A stretch of DNA of 64,000 nt from Agelaius tricolor (GCA_023055355.1 JALJCS010000001.1:47435381-47499380), one strand, 5' to 3'. Numbered from the stretch's first letter, positions 49,938 through 60,610 are shown. Numbers and translations are program-made. The notes: generated by a model from the sequence alone, not told the origin.

Positions 49938-52900
49938 ACAAAACAGTGTATTCAGTAAACTGCTGAATATGAACGTCAACATCCAAAAAAAATGCTATAG
50001 AAATGGAGTGGAAGAGAAAGCAAGATCAGAACTATTTTTTTCCTTTCTGAACAAACTTAAGTGCTTCAGAGCACAACTATCTCTAGAGCAACACATTGCT
50101 TAAACTCTGAAAAAGATTTTCCTATAGCAGAGGTACTCTTCTTGTGGTACAGATTTTTAAGAAATGAGCACAGATAAAACACTGTATCAGCTATTCATTT
50201 AAACAAGCTGAAGGTATTTCTTCTCACTTTTGGAAACCAAACCAATGCATTACCTTTTATAGGCATTAGTATGGCTCCTGTACTGTGATGGACACTGATA
50301 CACCCTCCAGTTCACAGGAGCCAGGATCTAGATATTTCAGGCAGGTAGTGTGATGACTCCACCAAGTCACAGACGTGATTTATGAAAGGGCACTAAAAAC
50401 CTTTAGCTCCTAGTGACTTGAATGAGAATTTTTGTTGCTTAGTAACTCTTAAAGAAACTGAGACATTTGAAAACTAGTAATGCTGTGAGCAGCCATACAG
50501 AACTCTTGTTTATAGCATTTTGGTTGTCTAAAACTGCATACCTGTAACTATAGCACTTTACCACCTAATGTAGTACTTAGATAAACTTAAAGTACTTTGC
50601 ACAGAGCCAACAGATCCTTATAAAATTTCACTAAAACTTGTTTAATTATACCACAGACCACCTATTTTGCACAGCTAAAACATACCACTCTGTACAAACA
50701 AAAACTATAGTATAGCCCTATACAATAGCATTCATACATTAACTTTTACATTTTTTCCTAAGAAGCCATCCTTTATCACAATTTTGAACTTATGCCTGCA
50801 GCACTAAATATGCTAATATCAAGGGGTTTGCAGTACAGCCACAAAATGTTCTGTATTTTCTCCTTCATACAGACAGACGTATACAACATAAAGAGAATTC
50901 TTACTGTAAAATACTTGACTAAAGTTTCTGTAATTTTGAGGGTTATTATTAAGCTTTGTCATTCTTCTTTTTGATATTGATTCTACATCAAATGCAATTA
51001 TATGTCTCCTGCTGATATCAAGAGATGCCATGAATCTACATCTGAGGGTAGAATCCAGCTCACAGAAGATTAATACTTCTTGCAGTTTCTAGGTCAGAGA
51101 AGTGTAGGTGTTAAGAAGCATTAATATGTCTTTCAAAAAACATTCAGTAAACTGCTTATTCATCCTGATACAAAAGGAAATCAGAAAAACTGTAGCTTTC
51201 CATCAGAATTAAGGGTGCTTTTAAACAGCTAATTGAAATGTTTCAGTGCAATTAATTTTCATAACATGGAAGAAAATGTACAATAGTGTTATGTCACATA
51301 CATGAGGCATAGTAAAAAAACTATTATATATTTAAATACAAATGCTATACATTTTTAGTACAACCATTTGGTCATCTCTATTGAATAATGAATCAATAAT
51401 CAATAGGTCTTAGGGCAGCAGGACTCTGCATGGCTGGGAGGATATGCCTATACACACATGTACATTCGCATTATACAACCATCTTCATCACCAAGAATAA
51501 GTGGAAGAGACAAAAAATTCCTTTGATGTTACAGGGAGCAGTTTTCACTTTCAGCTAGGTAATCCTTGTACATCCAAACTGCTTTGTGAAGAGATCCTCT
51601 GTGCTTGCTACCTCTTTCTCTGTGGCACAATCTCCCTAGAACTTCACACTCCATTAGTAAACAGGATTCAGCACAGGTCAGAGCAAGAAAGCAAACACAC
51701 AACTCGAGCAGAAGTGACGCAGAAGAGCTAATACAGCTTCAAAATTCCCATTTTACTGAGTTTCGGTAAAAACAGTACATGAATGCCAGGAGAATGATCA
51801 TTTCACTGCAATGGATAAATTTCCATCCAGATGGTTCTTGGTGCTTATTTGGCTCTTGACTGAGGTTTTTCAGATTCAAACCAGCACATGTTTGATATGA
51901 ATACTACACGATAAATTCTTAGAGCCTTCCCCAAAAGGATTTCTTGTTTGAATGACACCATGGATCTAATAGACTTCAGTTTCATTTAACAGCTATAGAG
52001 ATGCACTTGATTGAGTAAAAATAGTGAAACTATAAAAATCTTGAAAAATAGGCCTCTTCATTGGAAAAATATGGATAAAATATACATTACAATGTCATCT
52101 TTCCAGTTTCTAATCATCAGCAAAAACTTTTAGCCAGAAGTATATTTGAGGGAATAACAGTAAGAAGGCAGTAACAGTAAGAGTAAGCAAGACTGATGTC
52201 ACCCAGCTTTGTGATGCCCTGACCACCTTCACGTTCAAGGCAGTTTCTCTGAAACTAAGCCCATAAAACTGTCTTCTCTAAGACACGCTGAGCATTACCA
52301 ACTGAGAAAGATCCACAGCAGCATCTGTAAAAGGAAGCTTTCAAACACAGATAAATACACACACAAGCACAAAACCAGCCCCAGATTTTTGGAGGCTAAA
52401 TAGTCCAAATGCCACAGTCCCATTCCTGTCAGTTAAGAATTTCATAAGTTATCTAGTAAAAGCTTCCCCTGGCAGTTGCAATGAATTTATGAGATGCTCC
52501 TATGCCTATTCCTACAGCTCTATTTCTTGGCCAGGCTGCTCTCCTGCACTAACCGAGGCTGTTCTCAGGTGCCAAATGAAACTGCAGTTCCCAACTCTGC
52601 TTCTCAGACCGTTCTGCTCCAATGTCCCCCATGGCTTCCCAGCCAGCCTCATTCCCACTGTATCTATTCCAGTTACTCTTATAACCAACACATATTTTTA
52701 AAACTAGCTCAACCTTTTTTATCTTCAGTTTTTAGTTGTAGCTGGTGGCAATCTCTCACCAAAAATCAAAATTCTCAGCTGATCTCTTCACCAGGGGAAA
52801 TTGCACTTTTTCTTCAATGCATCATCATCTCAAAATTTCAACTGAAGATATTTTTCTGAAGTGGTCCATCTCTACTAGTACTAAGTCCACCCTCAAAGTT

Positions 52901-52991
52901 TTCTTCCCTTATGCATTTTGGTAAGGTTCATATTAACACTATTAAAATTCAGATTTTTCTTGCCCCACTACTGAAATCTGTTTCCATAAAG

Positions 52992-53008
52992 AAAAAAAAA
53001 AAAAAAAA
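52992..53008. repeat. A17 tract
   Basis: Homopolymer followed by GAGGCAGGGAAAATAAGG. Confidence 0.9.
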
Positions 53009-53044
53009 GAGGCAGGGAAAATAAGGCAAGAGTAATGGATGCCA

Positions 53045-53064
53045 TTCCAGGTAGTTCCAGGTAG
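53045..53064. repeat. 10-bp perfect tandem duplication (TTCCAGGTAG x2)
   Basis: Copies at 53045-53054 and 53055-53064. Confidence 0.9.
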
Positions 53065-54503
53065 TATTTTGCAGTCTTAGCTCTATGCTCCCTCTTCTGT
53101 AGAAAATAGTTTGCTCCTTTTTTTACCAAAAATAAAAGGATTTTTAGCTTTTACTCTGCTCTGGCATGTCACTATTGCATCCCAGTTTACCCATCTGCAA
53201 CACAGAGAATAATTCTATGTATGTCTTTCACAAAAGCTTTGCTTTTTAGAGTCATAGCTGAAAACCAGCTATTGCTCACATTCTATATTACTACATATCA
53301 GCACTGCTTATCCTTCCACAGCCCTGACAGAAAAGTTTTAAAGCAGTAGCGTATTTTAAAAAGTTGTACGTACATGGAAGTATTTTATTGTATTTACCAG
53401 TATAGTTCTTATCAGCTTTGGTGGGGACCTGTCAAATATTATGATATGATAGAGTTACTATAAAATTCCTGCAGTCCACAAAGAATGCTTTAAGCCTGAA
53501 CTGAAAGAAAACAAAACTCCAAAACAAACAATTTCTGCCTCGATATTGCACGTCACTCTCAATAGCATCATTGTTTCCATAGCTACAAATGTAGACTGCT
53601 TCAAAGGAAAGAAGCAGAGAAACTGAAAATGACAATGCACAATCAAAACAGGCACATACATTTTTCAGACGGCATATGTGGGATGGAGAAAGGAATTACC
53701 ATGGTGGCACAGAATGCTGTGGGGTTTTTGCATTTGACAGTAATGCCAGTGATGTGAGCACATCAAGCCCAGAACAGTAAGCAGCAGTAAACCTCTCACT
53801 GCAGTATCACTTGACGTATTTCTACACCTAGTGGAAGGAAGAGGAGAACAGAAAGGATGGAAAATACCAGCAGGAATCACCAAAACAGGACAAGTGCCCC
53901 TCTCACTGATCTAGCCACCTGCAGACTCAGATGCATTTTTAATCGAGTTTCCTTGGGATTTTTAGTCATTCTATATAGTTGTGAAGACAATCAAATCCTT
54001 TATACTGCTTTTATCTCAAATGATGACAAAATTTAGATACATGCTACACCTAGCACTAACTATAACCATTCCAGGAGAGAAAATAGCCAAGTGAATCTGC
54101 ACAGAGGATAGATACAAAACATTAGGGTGAGAGCATATAGGAAAACAAAAGGCACTCCACAGCATCTAGCATCTATTCTGTCCATCTCTATTAAGTTCCT
54201 GTTCCCTAAATTTCCCTGTGCAAAATCTTACTTCACTATCAACCAGCTAATCCAGGACTACAACTTCCTCATGACTTATTGGGTAGGAACATAAATTCTT
54301 TTCTTACTACAGCAGGAATTCCCAAGATTCACAAATGTAGATCCTTCCCCACCAATTCTAAAATGATGAGTGTTGGAATAACACCAAGACCATCAACCAG
54401 ACTCACATCAGTGCCACTCTTCTTCTCAGAAGAAGAAACAGCATAATCTGGTGTGTAATATAATATTTTTTAAAAAAATTGTATAAACACACTAGGAAAA
54501 ACT

Positions 54504-54512
54504 ACACACACA

Positions 54513-54545
<33 letters not shown>
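54504..54545. repeat. (AC)11 microsatellite joined to an A20 tract
   Basis: AC dinucleotides 54504-54525, then A 54526-54545. Likely polymorphic in length. Confidence 0.92.
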
Positions 54546-57153
54546 CACCCCACACAATTTATCTCTAAATACCTTAGAGCACCCTGAATTTTCCAAAGTA
54601 GTAACAAACAAGATGCCCTCATAGAATGTCATGGCATATTCAGAAACATGTAGTACCAGAGTGATTCTTCTCTTCTCAAAGTGAGTGACAGCACCAGAAA
54701 AATCCACCTAAAATGTCCTTCCTTAGTCTTGCAGGCTCTAAGGAACACAGTTATCCATGATATCTTTTTTTCCAACAATCTTTTCAGGGAGCAGTTAACA
54801 AAGGCCACATGAGAACACAGCACTATCTGCAGTCTACACTGGAAGTCATCGCTGGTGGAAGCAGAGATGGAGAATGGTTATTAAAAGATGGTGTCACTGT
54901 TTCCTCAGGTGTTGCTCCTGCAGCTATTGCCCCTTTGCACCAACATTGGAAAGTATCAGGCTTTGGAGGCATGGTTTCTATGGAGAATATCAGATCACGA
55001 TAAACTAAGGAGTTTGAGATTACAAAGTCAGCCCTTGTTATACATGAGTACTTACATATATGACCTTCCACCACTGTCACAGAAACAGAACAAACACCTC
55101 ATTATCTTTATTAGATTATAAAAGCCCCACTGTCAGTGATTTTAATCAAACTTGGCAAAAGCTATTTTAATACTTGGGGCAGTGAGGAAGGTAGAGAGCC
55201 AAAATCTCAGCCACAAGAATATTACCTTTCAAACAAGGATAATCTTATTGCTACAAAATAAAGCTATCAGCTCTCAAATGAAATTAGTTCAGGCAGCAAT
55301 ACAAAAACCATTAAACTTGCAAATCAGGACTCCTAATAGTTGCAGCATATGTTTGACTGAAAAAGTAAGCAAAGCACAGACCAGAAAGATAAAGAAAGGT
55401 TTAGCAAGACCAGTAGTAGGTCTAAAACAGAAGTTCCTAACAGGAAATTCTTATTCTTTTAACTGTGCACAGAGATTTAAAACTATTTAAAAAAAAAAAG
55501 GCTGGTCAGGCTCTGAAACTTAGAAAAACTCTACAGTATGGGCCTTCTACTACACTACTACATCTGAAGTTTCTTCCCTAAGACCTAGCTTGCAGCAGCA
55601 AGTTAGTGTTGCCAAAATATGAGATTTCTGCATGAGCAATTTGTGATGTTAAAATACTAGGGATTTCAGTCTCTTATCTCTTTTAATTGCTGACTAGAAT
55701 GGACTCTGTCAGAGAAGAAATGAAAGGAGGGGTTTTACATTTTTCATATTTGCCTCAGGCTACCAGCAGAAAAATTCAGGACTTTTTCTAAGGTATGTCA
55801 GTGCCAATGATGTGTCACATGTCATTACTTTATAATTAGGCTGATAGACAAAAAGAATAATGCAGCTGACATCCTATTAAAATAAAAATTATTCCCCAAG
55901 GCCTAAAAACACTGACACAAGCATCTTAAAAGGCAGAGTAAAAATTATATAGGGAACTATTTATCTGTGCTGCTGTCTTTTCCAGATTCAAGCAAGTTAT
56001 TCTTAGTTATGTGTGTATTGCATATTGAATTATCCTATGCTGATTTTTTTTTAATTCTCTTTTGAAAGCAAAATCTAATGAAACCACTGTTCAGCTAGGA
56101 ATAAAAGCTACTATGAGAATAAGATACTAGCTACACTCTAAATTACTTGAGATTACAAATTGATTATCAATTGTTCAATTCTTCAAATAAGCAACTAATC
56201 AAAAAAAATGTATTTTAAAAAATAGAAAACCATCCTTTTTTGTCAAGAGTTTGAGACAATTAAGCCTTAAAAACCAAATTTGAAAACACTAAGACTTGAT
56301 TCTGCATAAAATTTTTTATACAACGCTCCAGACAGAATTAGGATTTAGGCAATACAGGGCTATAACTCCATGTAGTTAGGAACATATTTAGTTCAGATTG
56401 TGTCTGGAAGTTAGACAGACTGGAAGAATTACCAGATTACAAAATTATGGTTTATAGCCAAAATAACAGTCTTCACAGCATAGCCAAATTTTAACTCTCC
56501 GTTAACATAAGTAAGAGATATCCCATCTATTCTTTGCCAGTACAGATATCACAAAATGGGTGCTTTTCCATCTGTTCATGTATAAACTACTGGAAGAAAG
56601 CATTTCCACCTTTGTGCATTTTGACAACATTATTCAAAATATAAGACTTCAAATTCAGTTCTGACTGAACCCAGCCAGTAGCATGTTTATATTTTTTTCT
56701 AAAAACTGTTCATACGTTTCCAGTTGGCCAAAAAAGAAAGTCCTTCACAAAGCTGTCAGATCTAGTTCTTTGTTCATACAGTGCTTTCATTCCCAACACA
56801 ATGACAGACAGAGAGAGAAGTGTTGTGTTTTCAAATGTATTACAAGGAATCCTGTGATTTAGTTGTTCCTATTAAAGAATTATACTCAGAGATGATATAC
56901 TCTAAAGTGACATGATTTCCACTTGACTATCTTCCTTTTATGTTCCAGACCCAGAATTTAGAACATGTTTGCTTACACCAATATCCTATTTCAAGAAAAG
57001 GCAGACAACTTCTTGAAAAGCTATCTATTATTTTGCTGCCTGTTTCTTGAGTACTGCCAAAGGAAGGGCTACTCAGTTTTCTCTACCTACTCTAACACAG
57101 TGTGCATAATCTGAAATTATCTTTAATTCACTGTGCTACAAAAATAAATAGGC

Positions 57154-57183
57154 AAAAAAAAAAAAAACCAAAAACCAAACAAA
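57154..57183. repeat. A14 tract with CCAAAAACCAAACAAA tail
   Basis: Same layout as 36631 and 46416. Confidence 0.9.
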
Positions 57184-57203
57184 TAGGGCAGGCAATGCTG
57201 TAG

Positions 57204-57236
57204 AAGGTCAGTATTTTCAAGGTCAGTATTTTTCAA
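57204..57236. repeat. 15-bp tandem duplication (AAGGTCAGTATTTTC)
   Basis: Copies at 57204-57218 and 57219-57234; the second has one extra T. Confidence 0.88.
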
Positions 57237-57564
57237 AGTTTAATACTCAGAGCATAACTTGTGCTCTTAGTGACTTAGTGACAACAAGGGAAGGACCACT
57301 GCTGCACTGCAGGACACAAATTCATATCATCCCTTTGCAGATGTATCACAGAGAACAAAAGAGGTGTTTGATGTCTTGATTTGCTGAGCATACACCTGAG
57401 GTGGTGTGTCCTATTCCCACTCCTCATTTTCAAATCTCCTGTGCACCACCAGGACTCTCGTCACTTCCCTCAGCTGTTCATTCAATCTGGATGCTGCTCA
57501 GAGGTGAAGCTGCCCTGAGGCCATGATAAATTTTGGCATGAGGTCATACTAAACACCATAGGTG

Positions 57565-57588
57565 ACAAATTTTACCACAAATTTTACC
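57565..57588. repeat. 12-bp perfect tandem duplication (ACAAATTTTACC x2)
   Basis: Copies at 57565-57576 and 57577-57588. Confidence 0.9.
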
Positions 57589-58325
57589 AAACTCACCAAA
57601 GGAAGAGAAAAACAGTTTCTCTGTGTTGTCCTTCTGTGTCCTAAATAAGCGGAGAAAAGACCTTTTTGCCAGCATTGAAGTAAATGGCAAATGTGGAAAG
57701 ATTCTGTTTAGAAAGATCAAAAACCTATAACGAACAATATAAGATCTGGTATATTGCTTTTCATATGTACAGCACATTTTCATGTATGCAATTGCCTTTT
57801 GAAACACACCTGTGCTGTTAATGGCAAGGTAATCCTGTATTTTTCTAGATGTGCATTCGTAGAGGGATAACCACATTTACTTATGTAAAAAGGAACCTAA
57901 TTTCACAAAACAGCAGATACAACAAACTAAGTGAAATCAGCAATGTATCTGAAAACATGAAGAGAAAAAAAGCATGCATCAGACTTCAATTTGAGACTAT
58001 TTTTTAATTTCTGGGAAAAGAACACTTACCACAGTTACTGTTTATACTTCAGTTCACCTCAAAGACTAAACTGATTATATATCAGATGTTTTCTATTATA
58101 GTTAACTTGTAAGGGGAAAAGTCAATGCCTCTAACAAAGTAAAGTATTGATTTTTTTCCACCTGGTAAAAACAACCACAAACAAGTTAAGAAGCACTGTG
58201 TTCTAAGAATAAACAAGCAGTTGTATAATTACTTATTTCAATTTACAACAGCAAAATTATTTTTTTCTCCACTATTATTGGAATTTATGTTGTTATTCCT
58301 TTTTCTTAGATGCAATTAAGACTTT

Positions 58326-58342
58326 AAAAAAAAAAAAAAAAA
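58326..58342. repeat. A17 tract about 650 bp inside intron 2
   Basis: Homopolymer followed by CAAACG. Confidence 0.9.
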
Positions 58343-58986
58343 CAAACGTATAACTCAAAATCTCCAAGCATTTACTCTCACTTAAATTAAAGCATAATCA
58401 CTAAATAAGCCTCACTATTAGAGTTCAATACCTGGAAATTTAGTGTATTGATGTTGTAAGAATAACTACACTAGAAGCCTTCCCAGAGAAAAATTCTAAA
58501 GTGTATGGTTTTGGGGGGTTTTTGACTTGTGGCAATCACAGATAAGTGAAATCTTTAATCAGTTTTTCCCCTCATATGAAATAAATTAATGGTTCCAAAC
58601 TTCTCTGCACAAGACAGAAACACTGTATTGTACAGTTAATATTTAGCTTTAATACATATGAAATCATTTTACAAATAAAACTTTTAAAGTGAACACTTGA
58701 GCTGAAAACATGGTCCAGTCTCTGGAACATCACCACCATCACATATCATATGTATCAATGCAGAAAGTGACTGAAATACATCAAGTATCTCAAATTGAAA
58801 AGCAGCTGCTTCTGAACAAGATGCAAAGTTGACGTGTGCAAATTTTACCATTTCAAACCATTCAACAGATACAGTAATTTCTCTATTCAAGGAATTGGAG
58901 AGAAACAAAAATAATGGCTTCACTTGCTAGGCAAAAAAAGTCCAGGACTTCACCTTCCTCAGCTTCTGAAAAATACAAAGGCTTAC

Positions 58987-59064
58987 CTTTCTGTACACCA
59001 GCATGTTTGGGGATTCATCAGCCACCCCATTGCTGCTTTGCCCATAATTATTTCCTTGTGCCAT
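58987..59064 (-). CDS. RGS7: RGS7 first coding exon (residues 1-26; whole exon 58987-59098)
   Basis: The exon starts at 59098 after a pyrimidine-rich tract ending in TTTTACAG and ends at 58987 before GTAAGC, both consensus splice sites on the minus strand. Its first 34 nt (59098-59065) are 5' UTR. The ATG at 59064-59062 lies in GACATGG, a strong Kozak context (A at -3, G at +4). The 26 codons begin MAQGNNYGQSSNGVADESPN and continue through MLVYRK, ending in phase 0 at the donor. Mammalian RGS7, as I recall it, has Thr rather than Ser at residue 10 and is otherwise the same over this stretch. This segment precedes the DEP domain. The frame stays open upstream of the ATG through the exon. An antisense open frame across the exon (58914-59111, plus strand) is a shadow. 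Confidence 0.93.
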
Positions 59065-59144
59065 GTCCCACAAATTTGATCCGCTTTTGGATGCTGCACT
59101 GTAAAAGGTAAAAGTGGTTTCAATAGGGCATCGCCTCAGGTCTC

Positions 59145-59345
59145 CTTGCTTCCCTGATGATTAATGGACCTGACTTTCTACCAACACGTTATCAAAATCA
59201 GCGTATGCTCTCGCTCCAACAGATATTTACACGGGAGCGAAGCTCCTAATTCGCCATTTACTGTCATTACTCTCTTTTGCCGGTAAATTATGGATGTAAC
59301 GTGTTGATCTAATTTAAACATTAATGAATTGTCACTGGGAGCAGC
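59145..59345. promoter_or_regulatory. CpG-retaining AT-rich block in intron 1, candidate conserved noncoding element
   Basis: About 200 bp between exon 2 and the CpG island proper. It is AT-rich, with several TAAT/ATTA homeodomain-type cores (for example around 59160, 59250 and 59320), yet keeps about ten CpGs (ACGTTATC, AGCGTATG, GGGAGCGAAG, GCCGGTAAAT, AACGTGTTG). CpG survival in AT-rich DNA suggests low germline methylation or purifying selection. It has no open frame of note and resembles no repeat I know. Conservation itself was not tested. Confidence 0.45.
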
Positions 59346-60029
59346 TCCCTGACACACCGCTAACCACCACATCACACAGACGCCTCCTCACAAAGCGTTT
59401 CTTCCTCCCCTGCACGGAGCTCACCAAGGGACGCTCTGCGCCTTCCAGGCCAGTTTTGTGAGGGCTGACTCGGCCCGTGACGTGGATTCAGCAGTGCCCT
59501 CCGCTCGCAGCTCGGGTCATAGCAACTTTCACAACAGTCAAACGCACGAAAAGCAAACCAGACGCTTTGAACCTCCCTGTAATTCACCAGCCCATCTGTG
59601 CTCGTACATACGGCGGGGCAGGGGAGCAGGTGACGAGGGAAAATGAAGAACCAAGCCAGAACACTGTTCCGGTTGCTTTCACCTACTTTCATCGCACTTT
59701 ACCGCCAAACACCGGCTCCCTGCCAGCCCCGTCTCCTCCCCGCCCTCCCCCGGGTCACACGGGAGCTGCACTGAGCAAGAGCTCGGATCATGCCGTAGCT
59801 CCGGCTTTGCACGCAGGTGTAAGAATGTGCTCCATCTACAGACCACACCGGCGGATGCGGAGAGCCCGGAGAGCCGCCGAGCCCTACTCCAAGCGCTAAC
59901 CTCCCGAGCCCTCCCCAGCCCCCGAGTCCCTTCACCTTCGGGCTTGGCTGCCCCCCGTCCGCCCTCCGGCCCGCGCTGCCCCGGCAGCGCCCGCGGGGTT
60001 TGCGCGGCTCCGGGCGGCCAAAGGCCGGG

Positions 60030-60047
60030 CGGACCGGACCGGACCGG
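60030..60047. repeat. Short GGACC/CGGAC tandem repeat in the CpG island
   Basis: Three consecutive 5-bp units (CGGAC) in intron 1. Next to it, at about 60017-60025, is a small dyad (GGCC AAA GGCC). Confidence 0.7.
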
Positions 60048-60162
60048 CTCCCCCGCGGGCAGCCCGGCGCGGCGCCCGCAGCTCCTTCCAGCACCGCGGA
60101 CAGCGGCGGCAGCGGCGGCGCCGCCCGGGGGCCCGGCGGGAGCGGGGCCGCGGCTCCGCGGC

Positions 60163-60191
60163 GGGAGGCGCGGGGCGGGGGCGCGGAGGGG
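60163..60191 (+). other. Potential G-quadruplex at the start of intron 1
   Basis: Four G-runs (GGG 60163-60165, GGGG 60172-60175, GGGGG 60177-60181, GGGG 60188-60191) separated by loops of 1-6 nt fit a canonical G4 pattern. They lie on the plus strand, the template strand for RGS7, about 25 bp inside intron 1. Confidence 0.5.
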
Positions 60192-60295
60192 CGCGGAGCC
60201 CGCCCGCTCGGTTACCTCTGGGCCAAGGTCACTGCGCGCTGGCCGCGGCTCCTCGGCTGCTCCTGCGGCTCCTGGCGCGCCCCGCGCGGTGGGTG

Positions 60296-60334
60296 TCAGC
60301 CGGCAGCGGGCGGAGGGACGCGGCGATCGCTCAT
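60296..60334 (-). CDS. Upstream ORF in RGS7 exon 1 (12 codons plus stop)
   Basis: The first ATG I see in the putative exon 1 (60334-60332) opens a 12-codon frame, MSDRRVPPPAAG, that ends at TGA (60298-60296). It lies in the same frame as the main RGS7 ORF once exon 1 is spliced to exon 2. The 38 codons between this stop and the main ATG contain neither a stop nor another ATG. Such a uORF would normally lower translation of the main frame. Its existence depends on the inferred exon 1 and TSS. Confidence 0.4.
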   Translation of the reverse strand: MSDRRVPPPAAG

Positions 60335-60357
60335 CACACACACGCACACACACGCAC
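60335..60357. repeat. Interrupted CA/GT dinucleotide repeat in exon 1
   Basis: An imperfect ACACAC/GCAC run. In the RGS7 transcript sense it reads GTGTGTGTGCGTGTGTGTG directly before the uORF ATG, so length changes would alter the 5' UTR upstream of the uORF. Confidence 0.75.
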
Positions 60358-60454
60358 TGCGGGCGGAGGCGCTGCTGCCGCTGCCGCCGCCGCCGAGGCT
60401 GCGGCTCTCCCGTGCTCTGCCGGAGCGGCGGCAGCTCAGCTCAGCTCCCTCCCC

Positions 60455-60600
60455 GCAATGGAGCGGCCGTCACGTGGGGGACGGGCACGTCAAAGGTGCT
60501 GCCGCTGCCGCCGCTCCGCCACACAGCAGCAGCCTTCCTCCTCCTCCTCCTCCTTCCTTCTCCTCCTCTTCCTCGGTGCGCTAGGCTCCCTCACCGAAAG
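60455..60600 (-). promoter_or_regulatory. Putative RGS7 proximal promoter: E-box, CRE-like half site, GA-rich tract
   Basis: CACGTG at 60471-60476 (E-box, USF/MYC/bHLH type) is preceded by GT, so it also forms an ACGTGAC core on the minus strand. ACGTCA lies at 60487-60492 (CRE half site). Further upstream on the minus strand a GAGGAG-rich purine tract covers about 60535-60575. These lie immediately upstream of the inferred exon 1. The motif matches are exact; the function is inferred. Confidence 0.5.
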
Positions 60601-60610
60601 CAGCGGCCAA

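Larger units (their letters stand above)
42346..54503. other. Long intron 2 stretch with A-tracts, no recognised gene
   Basis: Twelve kilobases of AT-rich intron. Noted: A20 at 46416, A14 at 48201, A12 at 49701-49712, A17 at 52992, the hairpin at 49918 and the duplication at 53045. The both-strand open stretch at 48925-49171 is slightly more GC-balanced and might be an old repeat; I cannot name it. No RGS7 exon seen. Confidence 0.55.
54546..58986. other. RGS7: First 4.4 kb of intron 2 downstream of the first coding exon
   Basis: Contains A-tracts at 57154 and 58326 and two short tandem duplications. A donor-like GTAAGT on the minus strand at about 58028 lacks a plausible exon before it. Open frames at 54823-55080 (minus), 55152-55490 (plus) and 57544-57876 (minus) show no domain. 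Confidence 0.55.
59099..60215 (-). other. RGS7: RGS7 intron 1 (about 1.1 kb)
   Basis: Bounded by GTAACC at 60215 and TTTTACAG at 59099. The 5' two thirds are CpG island; the 3' part is AT-rich and holds the CpG-retaining block at 59145-59345. Open frames on both strands in the GC-rich part (such as 59679-60353 minus and 59827-60654 plus) are rich in Pro/Ala/Gly/Arg, have no recognisable domain, and reflect base composition. Confidence 0.6.
1..60460 (-). other. RGS7: RGS7 gene, 5' portion (partial): exon 1, intron 1, exon 2, start of intron 2
   Basis: This is the 5' end of the gene for regulator of G-protein signalling 7, an R7-family GTPase-activating protein for Gi/o alpha subunits that works with Gbeta5 and R7BP/GPR158 in neurons (family knowledge). 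The assignment rests on exon 2, whose 26 codons match the RGS7 N-terminus from memory. Transcription runs right to left from a CpG island near 60.46 kb. Exon 1 is probably noncoding, intron 1 is about 1.1 kb, and intron 2 starts at 58986 and runs off the left edge. The next coding exon, expected to lead into the DEP domain, was not found by eye in 1-58986, which fits the very large introns of this gene in other vertebrates. The right boundary (TSS) is approximate. Confidence 0.88.
60216..60460 (-). other. RGS7: Probable noncoding exon 1 of RGS7 (5' UTR)
   Basis: On the minus strand the GC-rich sequence ends at CCAGAG followed by GTAACC, a good 5' splice site (exon end 60216, intron start 60215), facing the exon 2 acceptor 1.1 kb away. 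The exon would carry a GT/GTGC simple repeat, a 12-residue upstream ORF and a GC-rich 3' part. The 5' end is not visible in the sequence. I place it near 60440-60460, just inside two ACGT-core motifs and a GA-rich flank. Another minus-strand donor-like site (CCTTG followed by GTGAGC, near 59430) could end an alternative first exon. Transcript data would decide. Confidence 0.55.
59390..60610. promoter_or_regulatory. CpG island at the RGS7 5' end
   Basis: CpG dinucleotides become frequent from about 59390 and stop abruptly near 60610, with the densest GC-rich core at about 59990-60530. The rest of the window is AT-rich and CpG-poor. The island covers the inferred TSS, exon 1 and most of intron 1, the usual layout for a vertebrate CpG-island promoter. 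I see no convincing TATA box. Confidence 0.9.
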
